Positions 18,462 to 28,091 of a stretch of DNA of 64,000 nucleotides are shown here, piece by piece. The position numbers were made by a program, and so were the translations under genes. Source of the DNA: Bradyrhizobium sp. AZCC 1693 (GTDB taxonomy: Bacteria; Pseudomonadota; Alphaproteobacteria; Rhizobiales; Xanthobacteraceae); the NCBI RefSeq assembly GCF_036924745.1, contig NZ_JAZHSD010000001.1:7067001-7131000 (forward strand), read 5' to 3'. Within the stretch, counting starts at the first letter, position 1. Every line of letters begins with the position of its first letter. Below the pieces are notes generated by a model, which searched no databases, was not told the origin of the DNA, and saw only the letters and a program-made list of their open reading frames with translations.

Positions 18462-20125
18462 CTCAATCGCTCCTGGCATTGAGCGACCTGCACGTCACCT
18501 TCTCGACACGGCGTGGCCTTGTCGAGGCGGTGCGTGGTGTCACCCTGTCGCTCGGCGAGGGCGAGATGCTTGGCCTTGTCGGCGAGAGCGGTTCGGGCAA
18601 GTCCGTCACCGGCTTTGCGATCACGCGGCTGCTCGATGCGGCCGGGCGGATCACAGCAGGCGACATCCGGTTTCGCGGGCAGGACATCACGCGGATATCG
18701 GCGGGCGATTTCCGTCATCTGCATGGCGCGGCGATGGCGATGATCTTTCAGAACCCGCGTGCAGCGCTCAATCCGATCCGTGCGGTCGGCGACCAGATCG
18801 CCGATGCGATTACGGCCCATAAGCGAATGCACCGGGACGAAGCGCGCGCGCAGGCGCTGGGGCTGCTGCGTGCCGTGCAAATTCGCGATCCTGAAAAGCG
18901 GATGGCGGCTTACCCGCACGAACTCTCCGGCGGGATGTGCCAGCGCGTGATGATCGCCATGGCGATTTCCTGCAACCCGGCCCTGCTGATCGCCGACGAG
19001 CCGACCACCGGGCTCGACGTCACGACGCAAAAGGTCGTGATGGACCTTTTGACCGATATCGCGGCCGAGCGCGGCATGGCGACCATCCTGATCACCCATG
19101 ATCTCGGTCTCGCCGCTCGCTACTGTCGCCGCGTCGTGGTGATGGAGCAGGGCCGGCTGGTCGAGGAGGCCGAACCGAAGCCTCTCTTCCACGCGCCACA
19201 ACACCCTTACACCAAACGTCTGGTGGCGGCTTCGCCCACGGCGAGCTCGCGGATCGCGGATCTGGTGCCGGAAGAGGAGAGGGGGCGGCAAATTGCGGTG
19301 CCCGTCGCGCCCCGGCCGCAGCCGGCGCCAGGTACGCCGCCTCTGCTGGAGGTGCAGAAACTCGCCAAGCGGTTCGATCAGGGCGCCGCGGCGCTGGCAG
19401 ATTTTTCAATGACGATCAGCGCCGGCGAGAGCGTCGGTCTGGTCGGCGAATCCGGCTCCGGCAAGAGCACGACGTCGCGCATCATCTGCCGCTTGATCGA
19501 TCCGAGCGAGGGAGAGATCGCGTTCGAGGGCCAGTCGATCGGCCATATCCCGGCCCGCGATTTTCACCGGTCACCGTTTCGCAGGGACATCCAGATCGTC
19601 TTTCAGGATCCGAACGACAGCCTCAACCCGCGGTTCACCGCCTTTGACTGCATCGCCCATCCGCTGCTTCGGCTTGGCGGCATGCGCGCAGGCAACGCCT
19701 TGCGGCAGCGGGTGGAGGAGTGCGCGCAGCGCGTTGGACTGGAGATCGAATTGCTGACGCGCTTCCCGCATCAGCTTTCGGGCGGCCAGAAGGCCCGTGT
19801 CGGCATCGCCCGCGCCATCGCCTGCCGGCCGCGCCTGTTGGTGCTGGATGAGCCGACGGCAGCGCTCGACGTCTCGGTGCAGGCGGTGGTGTTGCAACTG
19901 CTCGACCGGTTGCGGCGTGAGGATGACTTGGCCTTCCTCTTTGTCAGCCACGACCTCAATGTCGTTCGCATGATGTGCGATCGGACCATCGTGCTGCAAA
20001 ACGGCCGTATCGTCGAACAGGGCGAGAGCCGCGCGATGTTCGACAATCCCAAAACCGCTTACACACGCGAGCTGGTCGATGCCGTGCCGCATATCGAGCC
20101 GGAACTGGCTGCGTTCGCGACCTGA
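18458..20125 (+). CDS. Fused double ATPase of a Dpp/Opp-type ABC importer (GsiA/YejF-like)
   Basis: A 555-residue protein with two complete nucleotide-binding domains in tandem, replacing separate DppD and DppF subunits. The first has Walker A GESGSGKS (42-49), signature LSGGM (156-160) and Walker B LLIADEP; the second has Walker [10 protein letters not shown] (330-338), signature LSGGQ (440-444) and Walker B LLVLDEP. A Pro/Ala-rich linker (about 278-296) joins them. ATG 18458 overlaps the permease TGA. Such fusions are known in glutathione and microcin-type peptide importers. A 66-base stretch follows before the nicotinamidase promoter. Confidence 0.93.
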   Translation: MTQSLLALSDLHVTFSTRRGLVEAVRGVTLSLGEGEMLGLVGESGSGKSVTGFAITRLLDAAGRITAGDIRFRGQDITRISAGDFRHLHGAAMAMIFQNPRAALNPIRAVGDQIADAITAHKRMHRDEARAQALGLLRAVQIRDPEKRMAAYPHELSGGMCQRVMIAMAISCNPALLIADEPTTGLDVTTQKVVMDLLTDIAAERGMATILITHDLGLAARYCRRVVVMEQGRLVEEAEPKPLFHAPQHPYTKRLVAASPTASSRIADLVPEEERGRQIAVPVAPRPQPAPGTPPLLEVQKLAKRFDQGAAALADFSMTISAGESVGLVGESGSGKSTTSRIICRLIDPSEGEIAFEGQSIGHIPARDFHRSPFRRDIQIVFQDPNDSLNPRFTAFDCIAHPLLRLGGMRAGNALRQRVEECAQRVGLEIELLTRFPHQLSGGQKARVGIARAIACRPRLLVLDEPTAALDVSVQAVVLQLLDRLRREDDLAFLFVSHDLNVVRMMCDRTIVLQNGRIVEQGESRAMFDNPKTAYTRELVDAVPHIEPELAAFAT

Positions 20126-20191
20126 TATCATTGACGACCCTACCAGCAATCGAAAGATCAGCAGGTGCTGTGCTTTACATAGTGATCTACT

Positions 20192-20219
20192 TTGGCAAAC
20201 TCCTGTCTTGCGCTAGAAT
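20192..20219 (+). promoter_or_regulatory. Putative sigma-70-type promoter for nicotinamidase
   Basis: TTGGCA at 20192-20197 and TAGAAT at 20214-20219 are separated by 16 bases and lie 29 bases before the ATG at 20249. The spacing is one base short of ideal. The region is AT-richer than its surroundings, as expected for a promoter. Confidence 0.4.
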
Positions 20220-20248
20220 TTGATGATCAAGACAAACACAGGCCCAGA

Positions 20249-20872
20249 ATGCAGATCCGACTAGGCAACGATGATTTGCTGCTGATAATCGATGTGCAGA
20301 ACGATTTCTGCCCCGGCGGGGCACTTGCGGTTGTCGATGGCGATGCCGTGGTGCCGGTTATCAATCGTCTCGCCGAACGCTTCGATCACGTGGTGCTGAC
20401 CCAGGACTGGCATCCGTCAGATCACAGCTCTTTCGTCACATCGCATCCGGGAGCGAGCCCCTTCGAGAGCGCCCCTATGCCATATGGCGAGCAGACCCTT
20501 TGGCCCGATCATTGCGTCCAGGGCACCGCCGGGGCGGCGTTTCATCCGGAACTCATGATCGACCGGGCAGAACTGATAATCCGGAAAGGCTTCCGTCGCG
20601 AAATCGATTCTTATTCTGCGTTTTTTGAAAACGACCGGCGCACACCTACCGGTCTGGCGGGTTACTTGCGCGACCGCGGCTTGCGGCGGATCTTCCTGGC
20701 CGGGCTCGCCACCGATTTTTGCGTCCACTATTCCGCCGTGGACGCACGCCGGCTCGGCTTCGACACCGTGCTTGTTGAGGCCGGATGCAGGGCCATCGAT
20801 CTGGCGGGCTCGCTCAACGCCGCCTGGGCAGGGATGGCCGCCGTCGGCGTGCAGCGTGTCAACGATCTCTAA
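20249..20872 (+). CDS. pncA: Nicotinamidase
   Basis: A 207-residue isochorismatase-fold hydrolase. The catalytic triad Asp15 (IIDVQNDF), Lys113 (RKGF) and Cys158 (TDFCVHYSA) and the metal ligands Asp53, His55 (DWHPSDH) and His88 (PDHC) match nicotinamidase/pyrazinamidase. It converts nicotinamide to nicotinate and ammonia for NAD salvage. ATG 20249 begins the family homology; an earlier in-frame start at 20192 would lie in the promoter. N-carbamoylsarcosine amidase is a related alternative given the hydantoin context, but the DWHPSDH and CVQGT motifs favour nicotinamidase. It converges on the HyuA-like gene with only 13 bases between stops. Confidence 0.9.
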   Translation: MQIRLGNDDLLLIIDVQNDFCPGGALAVVDGDAVVPVINRLAERFDHVVLTQDWHPSDHSSFVTSHPGASPFESAPMPYGEQTLWPDHCVQGTAGAAFHPELMIDRAELIIRKGFRREIDSYSAFFENDRRTPTGLAGYLRDRGLRRIFLAGLATDFCVHYSAVDARRLGFDTVLVEAGCRAIDLAGSLNAAWAGMAAVGVQRVNDL

Positions 20873-20885
20873 CGCGGGCCGTCGC

Positions 20886-22442
20886 TTAAGCCACCTCCCG
20901 GCTGGCCTCGATCCGGTTGAGCGCGCCGGCAACCCGGACGCGGACGCGCAGTGAATTGCCTGGCAGGTAGGCGATCGGCATATCCTCGATCTCAATCGTC
21001 TTCAGGCTGCGGGGATCCGCGCCGGCGTTGATAGCCTTGCGTTCGGCAATTTCCAACGCCGCTGCAATGGCTTCGTCGCGGGTGAGATCGCGGAAGACCT
21101 GATCGACCTCGCCGCTGACGCGGGCAATTGCTGCGCCCACGGCATTGGCGCAATCGCCGAAGGGGACCCGGATGATCTGCGAAACGCCGGCCAGCTTTTC
21201 GGGCACCAGGAAGGCCCCGCCACCCACGGCAATCAGGGGCGCATCGCCAGCCTCGGTTTTCATGCGGTCGATGTTTTCTTCGAGCTGCCGCGTGGCGTCG
21301 GTGAGTGCTGCGGCGATCATATCCTTCGAGATCGACGCGACGCGGGAGCGATCGCCAACATCGAGCAGCCCGGCGGCGACCGCGATATCGGTCGCGGTCA
21401 ACTGTGCGCCGCCGAAGACGAGCGCATCCTGCGTCAGACGATAGCCGACGCTGAGCGGGCCAACCCTCGCCGACGCGGGATCGATATGGCTGCCGCCACC
21501 GAGACCGATCGACAGCAGGTCCGGCATGCGGAACAGCGTGCGCACGCCGCCGATCTCGACGACCGCGTTGGCCTCACGCGGAAATCCATGGCGCAATTGG
21601 CCGATATCGCTTGTTGTGCCGCCGACGTCCACGACCAGGGCGTCTTCCAGTCCGGACAGATGCGCCGCGCCGCGCATCGAGTTGGTCGCACCTGAGGCAA
21701 AGCTCATCACTGGGAAGGCGATGGCCGTTTCAGCCTGCATCACCGTGCCGTCGTTTTGGGTGAGGAACAGCGGGGCGTCGATGCCGCTTTCGGCGGTCGC
21801 CTTGCGGAAAGCGGCCACGGTTTCGACCGCGAGGTCATGCAGCACCGCATTGAGAAGCGCCGCGTTCTCGCGCTCAAGCAGACCGATCCGTCCGAGATCA
21901 TGCGACAGGGTGACGGCGACGTCCGGGCAGATATCCTGCAGGATATCGCGTGCTGCGAGTTCGCAGCTTGGATCAAGTGGTGAGAAGATCGACGAGACTG
22001 CCACCGAGCGCAGCCCGAGATCGCCGATGCGCCGTGCGGCCGCGCGCATGCCGGCGGTATCGAAAGGCACGATCGGCCGACCGTCATAGTCGTGGCCGCC
22101 TTCGAGCATGAAAATCTCGCCGCGCACGCCTTCGGCGAGGTCATGCGGCCAATCGCAAAATGGCGGCAGCGAAGCGCTGGCCGGCATGCCGATCCGGATC
22201 GCCGCGACTTTCATCAAATTCCGGCGTTGGACCACGGCGTTGATGAAGTGCGTGGTTCCGATCACCACCGCGTCGACCGGCCCCCGCGCAGCGGGATCGG
22301 CACGCAATGCCTTCAGGGCGTCGAGGATGCCGGATGTCACATCCTTCGTGGTGGGACGCTTGACAGCGAAAACCACCTTGTCGCCATCCAGCAGCACGGC
22401 GTCGGTATTGGTGCCGCCGACGTCAATTCCAATGCGTCGCAT
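20886..22442 (-). CDS. Hydantoinase/oxoprolinase-family protein, short HyuA type
   Basis: A 518-residue member of the hydantoinase A/oxoprolinase family, clearly shorter than the roughly 690-residue HyuA at 32678. The ATPase-like fold motifs DVGGTNTDAVLLDG (7-20), a TTHFINAVVQRR segment and VVDVGGTTSDIG are intact. Members use ATP to open cyclic amides or imides. I start at ATG 22442, where DVGG-type homology begins, four bases after the upstream stop. It is the last gene of an eight-gene minus-strand operon with a DUF917 protein directly before it, a pairing often seen for this short type. No HyuB partner is in this operon. Likely substrate: a small cyclic ureide or thiohydantoin, by context only. 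Confidence 0.85.
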   Translation of the reverse strand: MRRIGIDVGGTNTDAVLLDGDKVVFAVKRPTTKDVTSGILDALKALRADPAARGPVDAVVIGTTHFINAVVQRRNLMKVAAIRIGMPASASLPPFCDWPHDLAEGVRGEIFMLEGGHDYDGRPIVPFDTAGMRAAARRIGDLGLRSVAVSSIFSPLDPSCELAARDILQDICPDVAVTLSHDLGRIGLLERENAALLNAVLHDLAVETVAAFRKATAESGIDAPLFLTQNDGTVMQAETAIAFPVMSFASGATNSMRGAAHLSGLEDALVVDVGGTTSDIGQLRHGFPREANAVVEIGGVRTLFRMPDLLSIGLGGGSHIDPASARVGPLSVGYRLTQDALVFGGAQLTATDIAVAAGLLDVGDRSRVASISKDMIAAALTDATRQLEENIDRMKTEAGDAPLIAVGGGAFLVPEKLAGVSQIIRVPFGDCANAVGAAIARVSGEVDQVFRDLTRDEAIAAALEIAERKAINAGADPRSLKTIEIEDMPIAYLPGNSLRVRVRVAGALNRIEASREVA

Positions 22443-22446
22443 CAAT

Positions 22447-23556
22447 TTACACTCCAGCGCCTGCGCGCTCTTCGAAAACGGAACGGAAATCCAGGTCGTA
22501 GCCAAAGGCGCGGGGGCCGACGAATTCGAGGCCGCGTGGACTGGTCAGGACGGCGGGAGCCGGCAGCGCCACCACGGTGACGCGCTGACCGTAGCGCACC
22601 GTCTCGGTGCCGACCGCATGGCCCGAGACGCTCTCGAGCACGCAGATCAGGTCTGGTGACATCGCGACGGCCTTGCCTTCGCGCCAGGCGACGATCCACT
22701 CGTTCTGGAACGAGAGCTCCAGCCGCGAGCCGCGGTCGTCATCGATGCCCTCGATCGCGACAGAGCCGCGCAGAAAGCCCTCGGTCGTCCGGCGGGCGAC
22801 ATCGACCACCTTGCCGGTGAAGAGCCGCTTGCCGCCTTCGCTTTCGAGCAGAGCTGCGATCGGATCGGTATGCAGGCGATTGGCTTCGCGGACCAGCCGG
22901 CCGATCCGGATCGCCGCGGTGGTCGTGAAGTGAATGCCCCAATCCTTCACCTCGCGGCCGGTGCGAGGCGCCTTGCTGGTCGAGGCGATCGAGCCCATTT
23001 CGACGCAGATCTTGCGGCTGGCCCGCTCCATCCATTTCCAGCTTGGCACTTTCGTGACGATCGCTTCGATACCGCGCGGATCGTACAGCGTGCAGGGATA
23101 GGGTCGCAGCCCGCCGATCGCCACCGAGGTCATCTGCGCCTCGGGAAAGGCGCGTCCCATGCAATCGGCATCGACGACGGGTATATTGAGATGGACGGCC
23201 GCCATCAGCGCCTGCGTGCCGTTGCCGCCGCCGATCTCGACCGACATCACGGCGCGGAATTTGAAGCCGCCGAATTCCTCCTGCATCTCGACCGCGCGGG
23301 CGATGTTGCGGCTGTCGGCCAGGCGCTCCTGACCGATCAGCGGTGCCCCCATGTTGGAGACGACCGCGACCCGATCGTTATCATCAAGATCCAGCGGCGA
23401 CATCAACTGCACGCGATAGCCTTCCGCGTAGAGCCGGCGCAGGTTGAGCAGACCCAAATAGGGGCTGCCGCCGCCGCCGGTGCCGAGAATCCAGGCGCCG
23501 ACCGCGAGGGATTCGATATCCTCAAGCGTAATCTCGGTGAGAACCGGCTCATTCAT
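22447..23556 (-). CDS. DUF917 family protein (S-methyl-thiohydantoin desulfurase-like)
   Basis: A 369-residue DUF917 protein. The Gly-rich motif ILGTGGGGSPY is at about 23-33, and VDADCMGRAFPE and SVEIGGGNG are further family landmarks. The family is now named after S-methyl-thiohydantoin desulfurase in domain databases, as I recall; most members are uncharacterised. ATG 23556 overlaps the AroM-like stop (ATGA), and the gene ends four bases before the short HyuA gene, so they are translated together. It probably works with HyuA on a cyclic substrate brought in by the Pot-type importer of the same operon. Confidence 0.85.
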   Translation of the reverse strand: MNEPVLTEITLEDIESLAVGAWILGTGGGGSPYLGLLNLRRLYAEGYRVQLMSPLDLDDNDRVAVVSNMGAPLIGQERLADSRNIARAVEMQEEFGGFKFRAVMSVEIGGGNGTQALMAAVHLNIPVVDADCMGRAFPEAQMTSVAIGGLRPYPCTLYDPRGIEAIVTKVPSWKWMERASRKICVEMGSIASTSKAPRTGREVKDWGIHFTTTAAIRIGRLVREANRLHTDPIAALLESEGGKRLFTGKVVDVARRTTEGFLRGSVAIEGIDDDRGSRLELSFQNEWIVAWREGKAVAMSPDLICVLESVSGHAVGTETVRYGQRVTVVALPAPAVLTSPRGLEFVGPRAFGYDLDFRSVFEERAGAGV

Positions 23557-24227
23557 GCGACCAGCTCCTCGACGGCACGTGCGGCGGCGGCAATGGCGAG
23601 GATGACCGGCCCGCCATAGCTCTGGCGAACACGCGCCTTGTTCGCGCGCGTATAGCTCATGCAATCCATCACGACGAGGTCCGGCGACAGGGCGGCCATT
23701 TTCCGTGCAGCCTCATCGACGGCCTCGGCATTGGAACCCGGCCGCATCGTCACGCCGACAACTTCGACGTTCGGTCGCTCCCATTTTCCGGCGATCAGTG
23801 CGGTCTGCTCCGGCAGCGGCGAGAAGACGCCGAGACGTCCCTTCGGAAGAACCGCCTCGACCATGTGGTGCAGCACGGCCGAGGGCAGGATCACCAGACC
23901 ATCCGGCGCAAGATTTGGAAATTTGCCGGTGCAGGCGAGCATGGCGACCTTGACGCCCTCGCGTGCGAAATTCTCGATCTGGATCGCCGCCCGTGCCTCG
24001 ACCGCCTTCTTGCTGATGGTGACGCTGTCGCCATTCGGCAGCAGGGTGAACAGGGCGTCGTGGCCGTCACTCGGTGGAATCGCGTCTATCTCGGCGCGCG
24101 TCATGCCGTCGAGCGCTCCGCGCAGATCGATCTCCAGTCCGGGTGATAGCACCGCCGCGATTTCGTTCACGACGGAAGGTCGCGGGCTCTGGCCGATCAC
24201 GACCACGCCCATGCGTTGTTGTTGCAT
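23553..24227 (-). CDS. AroM-like protein
   Basis: A 224-residue AroM-family protein, recognisable from GVVVIGQSPRPSVVNEI at the start and the central ALFTLLPNGDSVTISKK segment. A second conserved stretch is VVMDCMSYT with a Cys positioned like the C-terminal cysteine of Asp/Glu racemase-fold enzymes; another Cys occurs in MLACTGKF. AroM itself has no established activity. The two cysteines and fold suggest a racemase or isomerase, which would fit a hydantoin-type pathway, but this is inference. It starts four bases after the ABC ATPase stop. An internal ATG at 24212 is an alternative start. Confidence 0.82.
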   Translation of the reverse strand: MQQQRMGVVVIGQSPRPSVVNEIAAVLSPGLEIDLRGALDGMTRAEIDAIPPSDGHDALFTLLPNGDSVTISKKAVEARAAIQIENFAREGVKVAMLACTGKFPNLAPDGLVILPSAVLHHMVEAVLPKGRLGVFSPLPEQTALIAGKWERPNVEVVGVTMRPGSNAEAVDEAARKMAALSPDLVVMDCMSYTRANKARVRQSYGGPVILAIAAAARAVEELVA

Positions 24228-24231
24228 GATA

Positions 24232-25305
24232 TCAATCCCTCAAGATCACGATGTCGGATGGTTTCCAGCGCAGGGCGACGGCGGCGCCGGCTTGAAAAAG
24301 CTCATGCGAGCCATTGTTCGGTTGTTGCGCGAGCAGGCGCCTGCCGCCGGCCGTCTCGATGCGGTAAAGCACCGAGCCGCCCTGGAAATTGGCACTCTCG
24401 ACAACACCGTCGAGGCCAAGTCCGGCTCGCGCGGATGGCGTGGCCAGACTGATCTTTTCCGGCCGAAGCGCGATCGAAACCGCGCCGGTCGCCTCAGGCG
24501 GGGCGGCAAGCTCGATCGACAGGCCGTTGTCGACCTGCAAGACGGAATTGCCTCCGCCGTCGCGGATCACCTCGCCGCGGAACAGGTTGGTGTCGCCGAT
24601 GAAATCGGCGACGAAGCGTGTGCTTGGCCGATCGTAAATATCGGATGGCGCGCCGATCTGCTCGACCTTCCCGGCATTCATCACCGCGATCCGGTCGGAC
24701 ATCGCGAGCGCTTCCTCCTGGTCGTGGGTGACGAAGACCATGGTCAGGCCGAGTTTGCGTTGCAATTGCTTCAGCTCGAACTGCATCGCTTGCCGCAGCT
24801 TCTTGTCAAGCGCGCCGAGCGGTTCATCGCAAAGCAGTACGCGCGGTTCGATCACGATGGCGCGGGCCAGGGCGACACGCTGCTGCTGGCCCCCGGAGAG
24901 CCGGCCGGGACGGCGATCCTCGTATCCGACGAGTTCCACCTGTGCCAACGCATCGGCGACCTTGCGGGCAATCGTGGTGCGCTCCATGCCGCGCATGCGC
25001 AAACCGAAGGCAACGTTTTCACCGACCGAGCGATGCGGAAACAGCGCGTAGCTCTGGAATACCATTCCCATGTCGCGCTTGTGTGCCGGCACATGCGTAA
25101 CATCGACCCCACCGACCTCGATGACGCCTTTGGTCGGCGTCTCGAAGCCGGCTATCATTCGCAGTGTCGTCGTCTTGCCGCAGCCGGAGGGCCCGAGCAG
25201 CGAGAAGAATTCTCCCTCCCGAATGCTCATATCGACGGCATCGACGGCGTGCGTGGTGCCGTCATAGGTCTTGGTGACGGCGACAATGTCGATACGAGCG
25301 CTCAT
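24232..25305 (-). CDS. ABC importer ATPase, PotA/FbpC type
   Basis: A 357-residue ATPase with Walker A GPSGCGKT (38-45), signature LSGGQQQR, Walker B VLLCDEPLGALD, H-loop VTHDQEEA, and a C-terminal TOBE-like regulatory domain (SIALRPEKISLA). This layout is that of spermidine/putrescine, iron(III) and thiamine-class importers. ATG 25305 overlaps the upstream stop (ATGA); the open frame continues 21 codons earlier without homology. It energises the permeases encoded at 26389-28091. Confidence 0.93.
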   Translation of the reverse strand: MSARIDIVAVTKTYDGTTHAVDAVDMSIREGEFFSLLGPSGCGKTTTLRMIAGFETPTKGVIEVGGVDVTHVPAHKRDMGMVFQSYALFPHRSVGENVAFGLRMRGMERTTIARKVADALAQVELVGYEDRRPGRLSGGQQQRVALARAIVIEPRVLLCDEPLGALDKKLRQAMQFELKQLQRKLGLTMVFVTHDQEEALAMSDRIAVMNAGKVEQIGAPSDIYDRPSTRFVADFIGDTNLFRGEVIRDGGGNSVLQVDNGLSIELAAPPEATGAVSIALRPEKISLATPSARAGLGLDGVVESANFQGGSVLYRIETAGGRRLLAQQPNNGSHELFQAGAAVALRWKPSDIVILRD

Positions 25306-26360
25306 GCGCGGAAGATGCGGTTGACGCGGGAATCGATCTCGTCCTTGCGCGCGTTGTACCATTTCCAATCGGGCTGGATCAGCTTGGCGACCTTCTCCGG
25401 CGTGGTCAGAAGTTTTTCGTTGTACTTGTCGTCGAGCTTCACCTTGCTGTTTGCAGGCGAATACCAGACCGACTCGGCCAGCGTTTTCTGCACATTCGGG
25501 CGCAGCATGTAGTTTACATAGGCATTGGCGAGTTCGCGAACCTTGGTGCCGGGCGTGAGCGTGAGGACTTGTTCAAGCGAGAGAACGCCCTCGGACGGCG
25601 CGACGAAAGTGGTCGGCTGGTTCTGGCCGTCATAGCGCAGGATGCCGGAATCATGGATCACCGCAAGGCCCACTTCGCCTGAAAGGATCATCTTTTCCAT
25701 CGTGCCGGTGAAGTCGACGAGTTTGATCGGCTTCAGCTTTTCCATCGCCGCATAGGCGGCGTCGAGATCGGTCATGCCCTTGCCGAAGAGTGCGCCGCTC
25801 ATCATCAGGAAGGCCTGGCCGAGGCTGTTCACCGGAATGACATAGCCGCCGCGCACGCCGTCATAGGCGCGGTCCCAGAGGTCCTTCCAGGACGAGACCT
25901 TGCCGTAACCCTTGTCGGTGCGCATGCCGAGGCCGATAGCGCTGGTGAAGATGCAGACGCCGACCATCTTGTCGCTGACCGCGTAAGGATAGACGTCGGC
26001 GATATTCGGGACCTGCTTGGCGTCGATCTTGGCTTCGACGATTCCCATTTCCAGCGCAGCCCATTGCTCGTTGGAATTGGTGTGCAGCACATCATAGACC
26101 GGCGCCGAACGCGGGCTTGCCTGGAGCTTGGGCAGGTATGGAAAGGCCGAGTCCGTCTCCACCTTGCACTTGAATTCCTTTTCGAAAGCGGGGATCAGTT
26201 CGCTCGACATGGTTTGCCCCCACTTGCCGCCCCATCCGGTGATGCGCAGCGTCGCCGCATCGGCGCGGGCGATGTGCGGAGCTGCGATCGCGCCGATGCC
26301 GGCGGCGGCGCTGGTGGCGAGGAACTGACGTCGTGTCAGCGGTAGGCGGGTCATGGTCAT
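25302..26360 (-). CDS. ABC importer periplasmic binding protein, PotD/Fbp type
   Basis: A 352-residue solute-binding protein of the polyamine/iron class. The signal peptide has the twin-arginine-like LTRRQFLATSAAAG and ends at about IARADA. The mature start TLRITGWGGKWGQTM resembles PotD-type proteins. ATG 26360 is favoured over 26354 because a GAGAGGA ribosome site sits seven bases upstream. The ligand is unknown; association with HyuA, DUF917 and AroM-like genes makes a cyclic amide or an amine plausible. Confidence 0.88.
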   Translation of the reverse strand: MTMTRLPLTRRQFLATSAAAGIGAIAAPHIARADAATLRITGWGGKWGQTMSSELIPAFEKEFKCKVETDSAFPYLPKLQASPRSAPVYDVLHTNSNEQWAALEMGIVEAKIDAKQVPNIADVYPYAVSDKMVGVCIFTSAIGLGMRTDKGYGKVSSWKDLWDRAYDGVRGGYVIPVNSLGQAFLMMSGALFGKGMTDLDAAYAAMEKLKPIKLVDFTGTMEKMILSGEVGLAVIHDSGILRYDGQNQPTTFVAPSEGVLSLEQVLTLTPGTKVRELANAYVNYMLRPNVQKTLAESVWYSPANSKVKLDDKYNEKLLTTPEKVAKLIQPDWKWYNARKDEIDSRVNRIFRA

Positions 26361-26388
26361 GGGGTGATCCTCTCTCTGGGAATGACAG

Positions 26389-27210
26389 TCACAGCTTTGC
26401 GTAGGACCTGAGCCCGACCGTGCGATCGAGCCCGAAGACGACCAGCACGGCGAGCAGGATCGAGACCACCGAGGCGGCGCCGATCGTTCCGTCCAGATCG
26501 AACTTCAGATAGTTGAACAACGTGATCGGCAGCGTTTCGCGGCCCGGGGAGACCAGGAAAAGCGATACCGGAAACTGATCGAAGGAGACGATGAAGGCGA
26601 ACACGGCTCCCGCCATGACGCCGGGTTTGGTCAACGGCAGCGTCACCTCGAAATAGGTGCGCAAAGGACCGGCGCCGAGGTTGCATGCCGCCTCTTCCAG
26701 GCGGGTATCGAAGTTCTGCAGAACCGCCAGCGTGGTACGCACCACATAGGGAATCGACACCAGCGTATGGCCGAGCACCAGTCCCCAGAGCGGCCGGCCG
26801 ACATCCAGCAGGACGTAGGATTGGAATAGCGCAAGGCCGGTCAGAATCGCCGGCAGCATCAGCGGAGACAACATGATCGCGGTGATGACGCGCGAGCCAG
26901 GCAGTCCGCCGCGCGCCAAAGCGAGCGCGGCGCTGGCGCCGAACAGGGTCGCGGCGATGGTCGTCATCGCGGCGACCTCTAGGCTCAACCACAAAGCGTT
27001 CATGAAGTCGCGCGAGGCGAAGAATTTTTCGAACCAGCGCAACGAAACGCCAACCGGCGGAAACTGGATGTAGGGCGTAGGATTGAGGGCGAACACGAAG
27101 ACGATCGCGATCGGCGCCAGCAGGAAAATCACCACCGCAACATTGAGGGCCAGATAGCAGAAGCGGCCAGGGCGAAGGGTTCGGCGAGGGGTGAACGGCG
27201 CTGTGATCAT
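26389..27210 (-). CDS. ABC importer permease, PotC type
   Basis: A 273-residue permease with about six membrane spans and a textbook coupling loop EEAACNLGAGPLRTYFEVTLP. I prefer ATG 27210 because GTGAGG precedes it by six bases; a GTG at 27222 that overlaps the upstream TGA is the alternative and adds four residues. It pairs with the PotB-type permease encoded immediately upstream. Confidence 0.9.
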   Translation of the reverse strand: MITAPFTPRRTLRPGRFCYLALNVAVVIFLLAPIAIVFVFALNPTPYIQFPPVGVSLRWFEKFFASRDFMNALWLSLEVAAMTTIAATLFGASAALALARGGLPGSRVITAIMLSPLMLPAILTGLALFQSYVLLDVGRPLWGLVLGHTLVSIPYVVRTTLAVLQNFDTRLEEAACNLGAGPLRTYFEVTLPLTKPGVMAGAVFAFIVSFDQFPVSLFLVSPGRETLPITLFNYLKFDLDGTIGAASVVSILLAVLVVFGLDRTVGLRSYAKL

Positions 27211-27218
27211 CGGCGACC

Positions 27219-28091
27219 TCACTGCAGATCGCGCTGGCCGGAGACCAGCCCGAGGATGCGGTTATAGGCGATGACCAGAACCAGCGAGATCGTCAGCAGC
27301 ACCATGCCGAGCGCCGCGGCAAAGCCGACATTGAAGCTCGAAGAGATCTGCTGGTAGATCAGCATCGGCAGCGTCATGATCTGGAATCCGCCCATCAGGA
27401 TCGGGGTGACGTAGGCGCTGATGGCCAGCGCAAAGACCAGCAGCGAGCCGGCCAGGATGCCAGGCAGGCTCAGGGGTAGCGTCACTTCAAGGAAAGCGCG
27501 GAGCGGCGAGGCGCCAAGATTCTGCGCCGCGTGTTCCAGCCGCTCGTCGATCCGCCCGATGACGCCGACCAGGGTCAGAACCATGTAGGGCACGTAGATA
27601 TGCGTCAGGCCCAGCACGATGCTGAATTCGTTGTACATCAGCGGCCGCGGTTTCGAGATCAGGCCGAGGCCGATCAGGGCTTGGTTGATCGCGCCCTTGT
27701 CCGACAACAGCGCCATCCAGGCAAAGGTGCGCACGACAATGCCTGTCAGCATCGGCGTCAATACCGCCATCATCAGCATGGCGTAGGCTGTGCGGCCTCG
27801 GACGCGCGCCATCAAATGGGCCAGCGGGTAGCCGATCAGCAAGGCCGCCAGCGTGGTGAGCAGGCCAATCCGGAGCGTGGTCCAGATCACCTCGAAATAA
27901 TAGATGTCGTCGAGAATTCTCCGATAGTATTTGGTCGTGAAATCGACATTGGGCTGCACGACCGGATTGCCGGTGAGCAGGCTGATCATGGCCATCAGCC
28001 CCATCGGCAGGAAGAAGAACAGGGCGAACAGCAACGCGCTCGGCGCGATCAGCCAGGCGATAGGCGTGATGCCCGAGCGAGCCGCATTCAT
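27219..28091 (-). CDS. ABC importer permease, PotB type
   Basis: A 290-residue permease. The N-terminal helix (WLIAPSALLFALFFFLP) is followed by five more spans and the coupling loop LEHAAQNLGASPLRAFLEV. Its ATG overlaps the IclR gene stop by four bases, so regulator and transporter are one transcript. It forms the transmembrane pore with the PotC-type partner. Confidence 0.9.
   Translation of the reverse strand: MNAARSGITPIAWLIAPSALLFALFFFLPMGLMAMISLLTGNPVVQPNVDFTTKYYRRILDDIYYFEVIWTTLRIGLLTTLAALLIGYPLAHLMARVRGRTAYAMLMMAVLTPMLTGIVVRTFAWMALLSDKGAINQALIGLGLISKPRPLMYNEFSIVLGLTHIYVPYMVLTLVGVIGRIDERLEHAAQNLGASPLRAFLEVTLPLSLPGILAGSLLVFALAISAYVTPILMGGFQIMTLPMLIYQQISSSFNVGFAAALGMVLLTISLVLVIAYNRILGLVSGQRDLQ

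Noticed and set aside
20192..20215. TTGGCA...TTGC as a sigma-54 site before nicotinamidase
   Set aside because: GG and GC are 14 bases apart, not ten; a sigma-70-type reading of the region fits better.
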